From Malachius bipustulatus (Eukaryota > Arthropoda > Insecta > Coleoptera > Melyridae): a stretch of DNA of 64,000 nucleotides. The notes under the pieces were generated by a model that did no database searches, was not told the DNA's origin, and saw only the letters and a program-made list of their open reading frames with translations. Positions 43,574 through 54,647 of the stretch are shown here, one piece after another (the stretch's first letter is position 1; every line of letters starts with the position of its first letter). The position numbers and the translations under genes are program-made. The stretch is from assembly GCA_910589415.1 (NCBI GenBank), contig OU342637.1, positions 33,820,162-33,884,161 on the forward strand, in the 5' to 3' direction.

Positions 43574-45389
43574 ATGCCCGGTGCAAATATTTGTAGCGTT
43601 TTTACTTGTAAAAGCAATTCAAGAAGATTAAAAGTTTCTGGCGAAAGCGTAAAATTCTTCACGTTTCCTAAAGATGAAAAAATCCGTCAGGAATGGGAAA
43701 GTAAGTGTGGCCGATATGACAGTTGGAATTCAAAGAACAAGAGAATCTGCAGCAAACATTTCAGACATGATGACTATCAGGACTCGTTACAAAGTGAACT
43801 ATTGAATACTAACCCACGAAAACTGAAGAAAGATGGTAAGTAAGGATTTGTAAAAACGCAATGGGCGGTATGATTTCTCTTCAATTAAAAGTTAGAAACA
43901 GAAACTGTCCTTAAAGGCTTAAGGACTGTCTTTATTTTCAACTATGATTATGATTTATACAGGTGTCCCAATATGCCATGGACATAGAGAGCAACCACAG
44001 AATCCTGAAGTCAAAATAATTATGTTGATTTAACTGAAATTATCTAAGTATAGGTATCCAAAATGACACCCCTTTCAAGATACAGCCCTTATAAGGGGGC
44101 AACCAAATACACATTTTTTAGAATAAGTCAAAAATGTATTAAATGAGAAACTTTTAATACCTACTGGTAAAAGCCAGAAATCTGGAACGTGAAAGTTATG
44201 CCATGCAGCATAGTCTCTGTTGCCCAGGCGGTCATGTGAGATTCATAAATCCTGCATTACCGGGACCGCTTACTGGGCAGATTAGGAATTTTTATTTAAC
44301 AACGAACCCTAGCGGTCATATATGACCTCTGGGGCATTGCAGTTTTATACAGGAGCGGTCACAGGCCGCCCTGGCAGTTAGCCTGTCAAGATCAATAAAC
44401 TCACTAAATCACTTTTTACCCTGGATATTTTTTATCTGTACGCCACTGATTGAATCTCATTTTTTTTTGTTTTTTGTGCCCTCTTATAAAAGTATCTTGG
44501 TTTTCGCGTAAATAATTTTTATTAATGGACTTACACCAGGATAACGTATTGGTGAAAATCTCATTTTAATTAAAATAATAATTTTCATTTTACAGAAATT
44601 ATTTTATTCACATTTATTATTGACCTTGAGAATAATCGTGTAGGCAGTATTTTTTACTTATTTTGGAAAATGTTTATTCGGTCGATCCTCTTTAAAAGGT
44701 TGCATCTTGAAAGGGATTTTGGATACAGATAAATCGGCATATTTTGACCGCAGGAATCTGTGATTACTCTATGTCCATGGAAAATTGGGAAACCCTGTTG
44801 TTACATTTATTTCTCCAAAATTACATTTTTTCGATTTTAAAAACACTCCTGTAGCTTCATCTTTTAAGATTAGTGAACGACATTTTTCGACAGATTAAAA
44901 AAAAAAGTAAATTAAAAAAAAAAAACATCCATGAGGCACGGTCTCTGGTCGCAGTTTTCAATTTATAGGGAGCTGAAATTTTTGTGGGAGTAAGATATCC
45001 ACAAGGGAGCAAAATAGGTCGAGCCGTTTCAAAGTGACGGACTTTGGAATTTTTGTCACCCCTGTATAAGCAAAATAGAAACAACTTTTAAACCAAATTG
45101 ACAAGATTGGAAGAAAATTATTTGACATTTTAGTTAATGCAGTAAAATTTGCATTATTTCTATTAATAAGCCAGTGGCGTGGGTAGGAAAAAGGTAAAAA
45201 AGAAATCATACTGCCCAATGAAAAGAAAATATTTACACAATTTTTTTTACAGCAATTCCTTCTCTATATTTGTCTTCATCTGAGGATAACTCTGCATCTT
45301 CTGAAAAATCTAAAAGCATGACCCAGGAGGAAAGTAAATTGTTAGTGGAAAGTTTATTAAACAATAGTAGCCCGTCCCCATCAAGCTGA
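43574..45389 (+). CDS. Two-exon THAP-domain protein, 132 residues
   Basis: Exon 1 is 43574-43835 and exon 2 is 45253-45389; the borders are GTAAGT and a T-rich ...TTTACAG, and the phase agrees (G plus CA gives Ala). Residues 1-85 are a THAP zinc finger of the C2CH type: MPGANICSVFTC, FFTFPKDEKIRQEW, C at the next position block, and RICSKHF. Joining creates KKDAIPSLY, the usual ending of a THAP domain (DA(I/V)PS). The C-terminal 45 residues are Ser/Glu-rich and end in a natural stop. Probably a nuclear DNA-binding protein. It could be a domesticated transposase N-terminus or a short host gene; no catalytic domain is seen. The intron contains a fold-back element. Confidence 0.7.
43960..44797. 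mobile_element. Fold-back element in the THAP gene intron
   Basis: The left end CAGGTGTCCCAATATGCCAT, continuing to GGACATAGAG, pairs with an inverted copy at the right (CTATGTCCATGGAAAATTGG, then GAAACCCTG). Inner block GTATCCAAAATGACACCCC is also repeated inverted. TA precedes the left end; the right-end TA is degraded. No ORF. Confidence 0.7.
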
Positions 45390-46584
45390 AATCCACCAAT
45401 GGAAACTAGACAAAGTGTTTTCGTTTGTGATCCTTTTGATATCCTGTCTTGTGGCAATGAAACAAACTTTAATATCTTGAAGCCTTTCAAAACCCAAACA
45501 AAAATCATCACCCATGCTGGCAGATCAATAATAATTAATATTAATTATTAATTATTTTTATTAAGAAGTATTAAAATTAAAATAAATTTAAATATAATCA
45601 TGGAATGTAATGGACTTGCAATAAGTTATTCCCTCCATTGCAAGTTTTAGTTATTAAGTTTTTAACTAGGACTGTGCACAGGTTTCGATAAAAACCTCTT
45701 GCAGTTTTTACGCACTGTAACACATACATTAAATGTATAAATACACCAGGTTTTATAAAAAAAAATTGCTTTCATATTAATTGGGTGTCTAGTAGAAAAC
45801 TATTTGCAGATTTGTTTACTAAGAGATATCACCAGGAATACTGCCCTTAAATTCATTTCAAGGAACAAATGAATATCTTCATAATATTAAGGAGGACCAT
45901 TACTTTCAATACCGATTGATGCAAACCTATTCCAGACAACCATCTAATATATCAACCCTGGTTTTAAAGAACATAAAAACAAAATTTCACAGCAACTGGG
46001 ATGCAAATAAAAAAATCGCATTATATTTGTAAAGAACATTTTATTGGACATTTGTACACAAATTACAAATAAGCAGTGTGTCGCATTTAAGATGAACACA
46101 CCCCTGTATTTCCGTTATTTGAAGGAGTCACGGTTCGAAATTTTGTATTGTTGTACAGACTGATGAGCCACACTTTTTATGATATCTAACTGAAATTTTA
46201 TTTCTACTGCGTCTAGGCAAAGCCTTTATAATACCCACTGTAAAATAATGTCATCCTACTTTCTTTGTGAATAGTTGATTGGAATGAATTGTTACTCAAC
46301 AGCTGATGTAAAGAGGATAAAGGTAAGTAAATTGAGTAACTGGAAAGTAATAAATATACGATTATTAAATCAACTTATATTATTACAAAAAATATATACA
46401 CATATCGCTGAAACTTTAAAAGTAAAATCTTGAGACAGTTCAATTTTCTATTAATCATTAAGAAAACAAACCTTTTATATACATTTCATTTAATCGTTTC
46501 ACAGCTAAAAAAAAAACCTTATGAACGTCCCAAAATCTACAAACATTGTTGCTCCAAATTACTTTGCCAATACACGGTATCAGT
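45390..46584. other. Intergenic between THAP gene and PMPCA 3' end
   Basis: No gene. The inverted partner of the element end at 42638-42765 lies at 46074-46200. TAATTATTAATATTAATTATT runs near 45530-45550 are simple AT repeats. Confidence 0.4.
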
Positions 46585-47722
46585 TTATCTAAACAGTGAT
46601 AATTTCCTTCCTTTTGGCAATTTCCCTTCACTATCGATTAAACCTGCTTGAATATACTCCAACGATGGCATCTTCCTCAGATCACCCCTAGCAGCGACTG
46701 AAGGAGGAGAACTCAGTAACCTTCTTGCCACTTCCACTATATCGTCTTTGGTTACATTTTCTAAACAAAATATAATTATTGCATAAAGGAAAAACCAATC
46801 AGCCAAATGCTATATTACCTATCTGATCGATGAAATATTCTGGTCTTTTCCGATGACCGGTAGCTAAAACTTGCCTTCCGATATCTTCAAAAACAACAGA
46901 TCTCGCTTCTAGATTCATAAGTAACATCGACTGCAGTTGAGTTTTAGCTCTCTGAAATCAAAACCGACCTAAGATCATCATGACTCGAGTAAAACCGGCT
47001 CACTTACTCTCAGTTCTTGGCTGCCGACACTTCCAGCCATATTGACCAATTCTTTCACGATCACCTCCACCATCTCTCGCATGTGAGTCGGTGGGGCGCT
47101 GGCATGGATGCAAAACAAGCCACTATCAGCATACGCATGATTGTAAGCGGTCGCATTATACATCCAGTGATACCTAAACAAAAGAAAGTATTCATTACAC
47201 AATCACAGGTATAATTATTATAAAACCACACCTGTTAAGTACATTCGTATACAGTCTAGTATACATCCCCTTCCCGGGTCCTCCGGCACTGAACGAACCG
47301 CCTCCGCCCATCATCATATTCAATACGCACATTGCAATGAAGTCCTTGTCTTGATGGGAGCACCCTTCCAGACCGACCATGACGTGGGAGAGGACGGGTA
47401 GTCCGGCCGAAGCGAACTGAGGGATATCACACTCCTCCTGTACCATGCCGCCAGTGTACTGGGCAACGCTGTCGTCGACCGCCAGGTGCTTGTTCTTGAT
47501 TATGACGTCGCTTTCGACCTCCCAGATCGGCTTGACGTCGACAAAGTACTTCTGGACGGCCTCTACGAGACGAGGGTGTTCCACGCCCACACCGGCGACG
47601 ACCATCCGCTTCGGAGCGTAATGCTGACTTAGAAATGTGAACAAGAGCTCTCGGCTTATCTTGTTCAGGTTGTTCAGGGGGGCCAGCTTGGGTAGTCCTA
47701 GAGTATTATCACGGTATGCTGC
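46585..47722 (-). CDS. PMPCA: PMPCA, exons 5-8 (mitochondrial processing peptidase alpha)
   Basis: Exons (minus) at 47722-47232, 47173-47008, 46951-46819 and 46760-46585, with GT/AG borders and correct phases, encode the C-terminal half. Segment [15 protein letters not shown] follows exon 4. The glycine-rich loop [20 protein letters not shown], which in the alpha subunit binds presequences, is intact. The C-terminus ends [13 protein letters not shown]. The whole gene, joined with 53296-54647, encodes 538 residues, normal for the family. The protein works with the beta subunit in the mitochondrial matrix to remove import presequences. Confidence 0.95.
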
Positions 47723-48819
47723 CTGAAAATACATTATATAATTAAGTATTAGTAACATTAACATTTTAGGTGGCTGATTCATATTATAACGGGCTATATT
47801 CTATAGAAAAATAAAATGTATATTAACCCTAACATGGTAGAATCTCTTCATACTGATGATAAATAAAACATTGATGTTTTAAAATTCTGCTTTACATTAA
47901 TGTAACATGTGTTTCGCTACTTTCAAAGCAGCATCTTCAGACAAATGCAAATGAATATTAAAAATAATGATATAGGTACAATGGCAACAGTATGGTAACT
48001 CAGGTGGCAAGAAATCAATTTTCTTCTGAATTTTCTCAGTTGTTGATATCAAGAAGAAAATCAAGTAATGGAGAGCGAATGTGTCCAGTTGTTCATATAT
48101 GACTGTGTATTGTTGATTATGTAAATGCCTGTGGATTTCTGAAGATTCAAATGATTGTTTTCTATCAAGTGTTTTGCAAAATTTTATCTTTCTGGATATA
48201 CACTATGTCCAAGATGAGAATGAACAGCATGGGGATCTCGAAAACCATAAGGTCAGTTAAATTAGCAAAAAAGTTGAGCAATGTAGTGCTTAATAATATT
48301 CCGTTGAGAAACCCAGAAAATTCTTCTGACATCCTGCAATGTTCGGAACAAAAAAACGAAATTTTACTATTTCTTTTTCATTTTTTTCCCGAAGTTATTT
48401 GTAAAGATATAAGAGAACAAAGGATACTTTCTCATTGCTACTGTTTTAGCTGTACTAGATAGCGTTTATAAATTTTCAGTCCAACGTTTAGTTTCGAAGA
48501 AATCACCATCAACTTAATTTTTCTATATGGCCCATAATAAGAACACCCTGAATAAGACAGCATTTTCAATTACGATTTCAACAATCTATATCACAGTATT
48601 ATTTCTTTTTTTTTAGTACATTTTGGTGTAGTGTTGAACTTATTGACAATTATTATACTGAATATACTGTGATACGTAACTGATTTCTACTAAGCGATAG
48701 TAGTTCTTCAGTTGTCTTCTTTATGGGTCCCTTGATGAAGACTTTCCCATGTTGATGTTTGGTCCTTTTATTCCAATATTCTTTGTGTTTTTTCCTAACC
48801 CATGTATTAACTTGGTCCC
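47723..48819. other. PMPCA intron 4, proximal part
   Basis: No gene. Sequence near 48210-48290 (GCATGGGGATCTCGAAAACC, then TAAATTAGCAAA) is distantly similar to the end region of the mariner fold-back element at 4641, so a degraded relative probably lies here, ending near GAACACCCTGAATA (48540). Confidence 0.4.
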
Positions 48820-49901
48820 ATGCTGTACTGGGCCAACATATTTAGCCGAGGATCCATTTCTTGTCCTGGCACCCACATCAATGATGATCAGGGTCAGGTT
48901 GATGTGCTGTACATGGTTCTGTCCAGGGCTTTCGACCACATAGACCATGCAATTCTACTTCAAAAACTGGATAAGATGGGCTTTAGTGGTTCACTTGTCG
49001 GGTTTTTCAAATCCTATTTGTTTAACCGGTCTCAATATGTCACTTATAATGGCTATCGGTCTGTTGGCTATCGGATTAGCTAAGTAGCTGTATCTGGTGT
49101 CCCCCAGGGATCAAACCTTCGCCCTTTATTATTCCTATTGTATATCAATGATCTGAGTTCCTCGCTGTTTGCCAATTCTTTTTGCAGACGACTTAAAAAT
49201 CTATTCTCGAATATCCAGTGTAACTGACTGTTGCTTTTTGCAGAGTGAGCTAGCTGTTGTTGATAGGTGGTGCACCGAAAATGGTTTGCCTCTGAACCTG
49301 TCGAAGTGTAGAGTCGTATCATTTACTAGGAAAAAATCCTGTGCTGTTTTCATATGACGTAAATAGTAACATCATATAACGGGTGAACAGTTTTACAGAT
49401 CTTGGTGTGCTATTCGATAGTAAATTGTCATTTGACATGCACGTGCAAACCATAGTCAATTCAGCCACTCGTATGATGGGTTTTGTGATCAGGAATTGCA
49501 GGTCGTTTTCAAGCATCACTGATTTACTTTCCCTGTACACGAGCCTGGTGAGGTCCAAGTTTGATTATTGTTCGTTGATCTATTATCCTTTTTACAGTAA
49601 TCAAATTATTTCCATTGAAACGATACAGAGGAAGTTTCTAAAGTATCTAATGTACAAGAGAACAGGTGAGTATCCTGCATGCGGGTATGATGATCGACTG
49701 CTCTTATCTGAGTTTGGACTGACCAGTCTCTTGGATAGACGTAGGTTGCACGCTGTTGCTTTCTTACTGAAATTAACATGTAAAAAAATAGACTGTCCTT
49801 CAATCTCAGGAACACTGAACTACAGAGTACAACACATGACGTTTTATTCTATAATGTCCAAGCTCCGCGTATTTGCTGCTTGGTTCTTCTTGCAGCCTTA
49901 G
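48820..49901 (+). mobile_element. Non-LTR retrotransposon remnant, RT domain
   Basis: Broken plus-strand ORFs read through RT motifs: AFDHIDHAILLQKL, the GVPQGS motif (VSGVPQGSNLRPLLF across a stop), YINDLSS, a mutated FADD region, then NGLPLNLSKC and DLGVLFDSKLSFDMHV. They end in a C-terminal segment with IQRKFLKYLMYKRTGEYP, similar to the LINE piece at 6647-7027. Stops and frameshifts make it inactive. Confidence 0.8.
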
Positions 49902-50320
49902 GCGTACCATTCTTGCCACTCTCCCATTATCATTAAATGAAGTGGAGGGAGGTCTAGAAGAACTTTCATTGCTGCAGTTGGAGTTGTTTTCATTGCTCTC
50001 GTTATTTCAAGGCATGCAAGTCTTTGCACCTTGCTAAGCTTGTTTATCGCGGTACTTTGTCCCATCTTTGTCCACCATACCAAAGATGCATATAGCAACA
50101 TTGGTCTAATCACTCTGGTGTACACCCAGTACACCATATGTGGTTTTAATCCCCATGTTTTCCCATAAGTACGCCTGACCATCATGAATGTAGTCAGACC
50201 GCTCTTTTCTTAATTCTATCTGTTGGTTCCAGTCCAGGTGAGTTTTGAGTCCAAGATCACCCCAATATATTTTACCTAACCCGATATTTGTAAGTTCTTA
50301 TTTCGAAGTTTTAGTGGTCC
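49898..50320 (-). mobile_element. Second LINE remnant, opposite strand
   Basis: The minus strand encodes KTWGLKPHMVYWVYTRVIRP and on to LLYASLVWW, a segment found after the RT domain in several arthropod LINEs (I/R1/jockey groups). It abuts the plus-strand LINE remnant tail to tail. Confidence 0.65.
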
Positions 50321-50752
50321 TATGGCGCTTTAGGAGTAGTAGTATCTTGGATGTGAAAGTGAAAGCTGAAGTATAGTAAGGAAGACAGAGCAGTTAGTAG
50401 TGAAGTGAAGTCTGAAGTAAGGGAGCCAGTAGTGGTATATAGCGGATTGTGTAGAATAGACAAGTGGTGTATAATCTGTGAGTGGAGACAAGAGAACTGT
50501 GTTTATTGATTATTTAGATTTAGAGGTTATAAGTTTATAACTTGTATCTACCCGTGTTAGTCAATAAAGGAATTGGCAGACTTTAGTGGAGGTGATTTTA
50601 TTATTGTGAGACCCGTAACAATACATTATATTCCTAGCTAAATTTTCCAGGAATTACTAAGGCCCGGTTTTTCAATCGACGGTAAATCTTCAGGTAAGTT
50701 AACCTGAGGTCGAAGTTGACACTGGCATCCGTTTTTCAATCGTAATATAATA

Positions 50753-52044
50753 GTAGGGGAGCCCAATAGGGGATTTCGGGATTTACTCGAGCGCGTCAGA
50801 TTAATATAAGGAGGGATACCTTGCACCCTGTTGAGTACCCCCACCTTATATAAGACCTCTATGCAGGGCCGCGCGTCAAGGGCAGCTGATCAGAATAGTA
50901 AAAAAAAATTGATCATTAGAAATATTCGAGCGTGTCAGATTAAGGTATGGTGGGCTAATTACATACTGAAATGTGTACATTTTAATAATCTGACGATTTA
51001 AGCGTGACGTTAAGGAGTGGGAGGGTTACAAACTTGCAAAAAAAAAGTCACTTGGACATGCTCGAGCGCGGTTGATTTTTTTTTGATTTGAAGGAAATAA
51101 TTCTAGGGTATCGGGAAAAATATAATCTGCCGTTTTCCACAAGCCGAAGAAACGAAAATCGTTAATAACGTTGAGTGCGTGCAGACGGTGCAGACGCGCG
51201 GTAAAGTATGTATCCCCCACTCCATGCCTGTCTTTCCCTTTCTTGTTACAGATATGCAGACTGAAGATGTCATTGATGACCAAATCGAGCCAGAGGAAGA
51301 AGATGATTCGACGGATGAAGATGAAGATTTAAAAAAAAACATCAAAAAATTTGCATATTATGTAAAGATTCGAATCTCAATATAATTATATTCTAATTGA
51401 AAAATAGATTTATTTTTATTTGCATGCTATTTTTCGTACGTTTTAGGTAACAAAATGCAGAAATTACAAAAAAAATCATTCATATATTTTTTTTTTCAAG
51501 TCGTCAGATTAAGAAAACCCCTCTAGATAATCGTCAGATTATTGGTCATCAGATCTGGGACATCAAGATGAACCGTCCATATCTTAATCTGACGCGCTCG
51601 ATAAAATCAAAATGGCGATTTTTTTTGCAATTTTGAAAAGCTCCCGTAAGCTTGCGTCACCTCCAAATCGTCAGTCTTTTGAATGTGAGCATCTTTCGGG
51701 GTCACTTAACATCCCCTCTAAAAATCTGACGCGCTCGAGTGAATTTTTTTTTTTCTCATTTTGTACCCCCCCGTACGGCCACCCTCACTATGCGAACCGG
51801 CAGATTATCATACCTCCATTATCAGAGAGACGTGGGGCATACGCCCTATCATTATCTGACGCGCTCGGAGATGTCTATGTGACTGTTTTTTTTTACATCT
51901 TTGTCCCCCCGTAGACGCTCCCCCCACCGGTGAACGGGTAAACATCATATGACTTTTTTTTCTTTTTATCATGTAATCTCTCAAATCTAATAGGTCTCCA
52001 CGACGCTCGAGTAAATCCCCATTTAGCATCGTGGGCTCCCCTAC
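50753..52044. mobile_element. DNA transposon without ORF, TCTGACGCGCTCGAG motif array
   Basis: The inverted ends read GTAGGGGAGCCCA and on to GGGGATTT, with ACTCGAGCG. About ten copies of TCTGACG(CGCTCGAG) or its complement are scattered inside, for example near 50798, 50925, 50985, 51060, 51505, 51532, 51590, 51725, 51855 and 52000. Such arrays are typical of subterminal transposase sites. No transposase is present; internal ORFs are low-complexity. Target duplication is unclear. Confidence 0.7.
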
Positions 52045-52069
52045 CATAAGTGATAGGATAGGTAGTACA

Positions 52070-53109
52070 CTAATTTTACCGGCCGGCACTTTTGATAACA
52101 AGAAGTCATCTGGGACGGACGAAATACCAACTTCTTTACTGAAAACTTGCATTCAAGCTATATCTAAGCCTCTTGTTGAGGTTCTCAATTATTAACAATT
52201 ATTGTTTCTTGTAGGAGGGGGTTTTTCCCTTATCACTGAAAAATGCCGAAGTTGTCCCACTGTACAAGAAAGGTGATCCTGACGACTTTGATAATAATTA
52301 TAGACCGATTAGTGTGTTGTCTGCTTTTTCCAAATTCTTTGAAAAGATTATGTATGACAGAATTGTACATGTTTTCAGGAAAGGACAAATCTGTGGAAAG
52401 AGCAGTCTTTGGATATTTGATATTTGACAGAGATTCTGAACGCTTTTGAGAGTGGCGACTTGGCATGTGGTCCGTTTCTTGACCTCTAGAAGGCTTTCAG
52501 TTCAATTAATCATGAGCTCCTGTCGGCAAATTGTATAATTATGGTATTAGGGGACAGGCACACTTATGGCTTAGATCATAATATCTGAGTGGACGATGTC
52601 AAAGTGTAATACTGCATGATGGCAATAAAACTGCGCACTCTGGTAAGTGGGACGTGACTCTTGGTGTCCCACAGGGAAGCATTCTTATTCTTGGACCACT
52701 TCTATTAGTCATTTTCATAAATGATCTACCTAGACCTATTAAGGACACTAATAATGACCTTATAAACTATGCTGATCATACTAACGTGCTGGTTAAAGGT
52801 CCACTATTGAGCGAGATAATCAGTAATAGTGATTGTCAGCTGTCTCATATTTCTGAGTGGTTTCTTGAGAACGGGTTGGTTCTGAATCTGGGTAAAACAC
52901 AACGTGTTGTATATGTATTCAGAACTACCCACAACAGGACATATATTCCTGATGTGCTGTTGTTGCAGCGTACAACAACAAACATTTCAGATAACAGTAA
53001 AATGCTTGTAATTTACATTGACTCTAATGTTAGTTGGTTTGCTCATGTCGGTCATTTGTGCAACAGACTGTTTGTGAACAGAAATGCCCTCAAATATGAA
53101 AAATCGTAA
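52070..53109 (+). mobile_element. Non-LTR retrotransposon remnant, RT domain
   Basis: Plus-strand pieces: KSSGTDEIPTSLLK (about 52105), VVPLYKKGDPDDFDNNYRPI (about 52250) and LGVPQGSILILGPLLLVIFI, then LINYADHTN, where the catalytic YADD reads YADH. NGLVLNLGKTQ follows. It has multiple stops between 52400 and 52650. Dead, inside PMPCA intron 4. Confidence 0.8.
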
Positions 53110-53295
53110 TTTGCATATGCATTAAAAAATATATGCATTTTACATATATTCCAAGCACTAATCATCAGTATAGAATAATAAGTGGAATTAATTTATTCAC
53201 GTAAACTAGAGCCCTGGTATTTTATTATGCCTGGCAGACACTCTTATTATGTACTAATAATCTTCACATACAGATAATTAAATAAATGCACTTAC

Positions 53296-54647
53296 AGCAT
53301 GAACCATATCCATCAGTAGGGTCTCCTGTTCGGGTCTCATACCCAAAGTTTCCAGTTCGAAACTGATTGACTGTCGAGCCCCGTCAATTTCTTCAGGCGT
53401 GATCTGCGGTCTCAGGGTGGCTTCGGCGAGCAGCTGGACAACGTCGTTCAGACCGCTCGTGTACGCCGATGCGGCATATATGAAAGTGTCCCTGGACGCT
53501 TGACTGTCACAGATCCCGCCGTGTTTTTCCAGTTTACTCAGCATTTCGTCTTTGTCCGGATAATGCTCTGTTGACTGGGAGTTTGATTAGAATTAGGTAA
53601 TGAATATGCCTACGATTGGTCACTTACATTGAATGCCAGCTTCTCCAGGAAATGAGATATACCGCTGGGATAAGCCACTTCGTAACGTGAACCAGAATCT
53701 ATGACAACTGTAAAAAAAAAACAATTTGCGTTAAGTTAGTCAGTATTTACTCCAAGAGTCCTTTGTCCTAGTACTGAGTCTGATTGGACTACAGAGGGCA
53801 ACTTCCTTCCTATCCATTGAAGATCTACTCGAAGTTACTTGCATCTTTACTCATTTTGAAAACATTAGTTTATCTAAGAGATGCCAATTGTTTTTTGTCT
53901 GTGAATGTCATTATGAACTAAATACTGGAATACCTTAAATAGTTATTTTCCATAATTTAATTATCTTGTATGGAATGATTATCTTGAAGGAATGAGATTA
54001 CATCTGATCTTGGCAACATAGGAACAAGATGACAGTATTGGCCAGGGACATGGTCTCAATGTTGCCAAGTTCAGGAAAGAATTACCTTGCTCCCTTTTCT
54101 AATCGTTCAAAACAAATGACACACTGATATCCAATGGAGACCTTATTTCAAACATTGCAACAAGGCACCATTAGCAGCAATTGTATCCAATTTTACTCTG
54201 GTACTCTGGTGTCATATAAAAAAGAGAAAACATACCTCCAACGGTACAAAATTCACCGAACCGGTTCTCCGAAGCGACAGTTAACCCATTCGACATGACC
54301 GTTATTTTGGTGCTTTGATGTTCGTCTTTTAAAGAGGCATACACAGCCTTCGGTAAACCTTTAACAGGTTCGTCCATGGGGGGCATGTCTGTGACTTTCT
54401 TGTTCGACCGCTCGTTAACAAATGCCCAGTCTGAGTAGTTTGACACCAGTGCATTTTGTGGCCTCTGAAATCTAGAAATACGTCGTATTCAGAATGAATG
54501 TATAATAGCTATGAAATAAAATGTAGGACTAGGATATTTAGAGGAAAAATTATTTAAATATAAGTGAGGTTAGAAATGTTGTCGAACTTACGGATTTTTA
54601 CACTTAATGATATTTTTTGAGATGTTTTTGCAGACGTGAAGTGCCAT
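53296..54647 (-). CDS. PMPCA: PMPCA, exons 1-4
   Basis: Exons (minus) at 54647-54592, 54471-54236, 53707-53628 and 53574-53296. The N-terminus [19 protein letters not shown] is basic and poor in acidic residues, as a mitochondrial targeting signal should be. [18 protein letters not shown] and [16 protein letters not shown] follow; the latter corresponds to the HxxEH zinc site of the beta subunit but lacks the second His, as is normal in the non-catalytic alpha subunit. Two acceptors needed care: the reading frame requires the AG before ATTTCAGAGG at exon 2 and before TCAACAGAGC at exon 4. Intron 4 (47723-53295) is 5.6 kb and full of transposons. Confidence 0.93.

Noticed and set aside
42638..46200. 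Inverted copies at 42638-42765 and 46074-46200 as terminal repeats of an element carrying the THAP gene
   Set aside because: Their characteristic ends (ACACTGTATA type) face inwards, so they look like two separate elements in opposite orientation. The THAP gene is not enclosed by their outer ends.
50335..50612. Solo LTR
   Set aside because: A polyadenylation-like CAATAAAGG and an end GACCCGTAACA are suggestive, but the other border and a duplication were not found.
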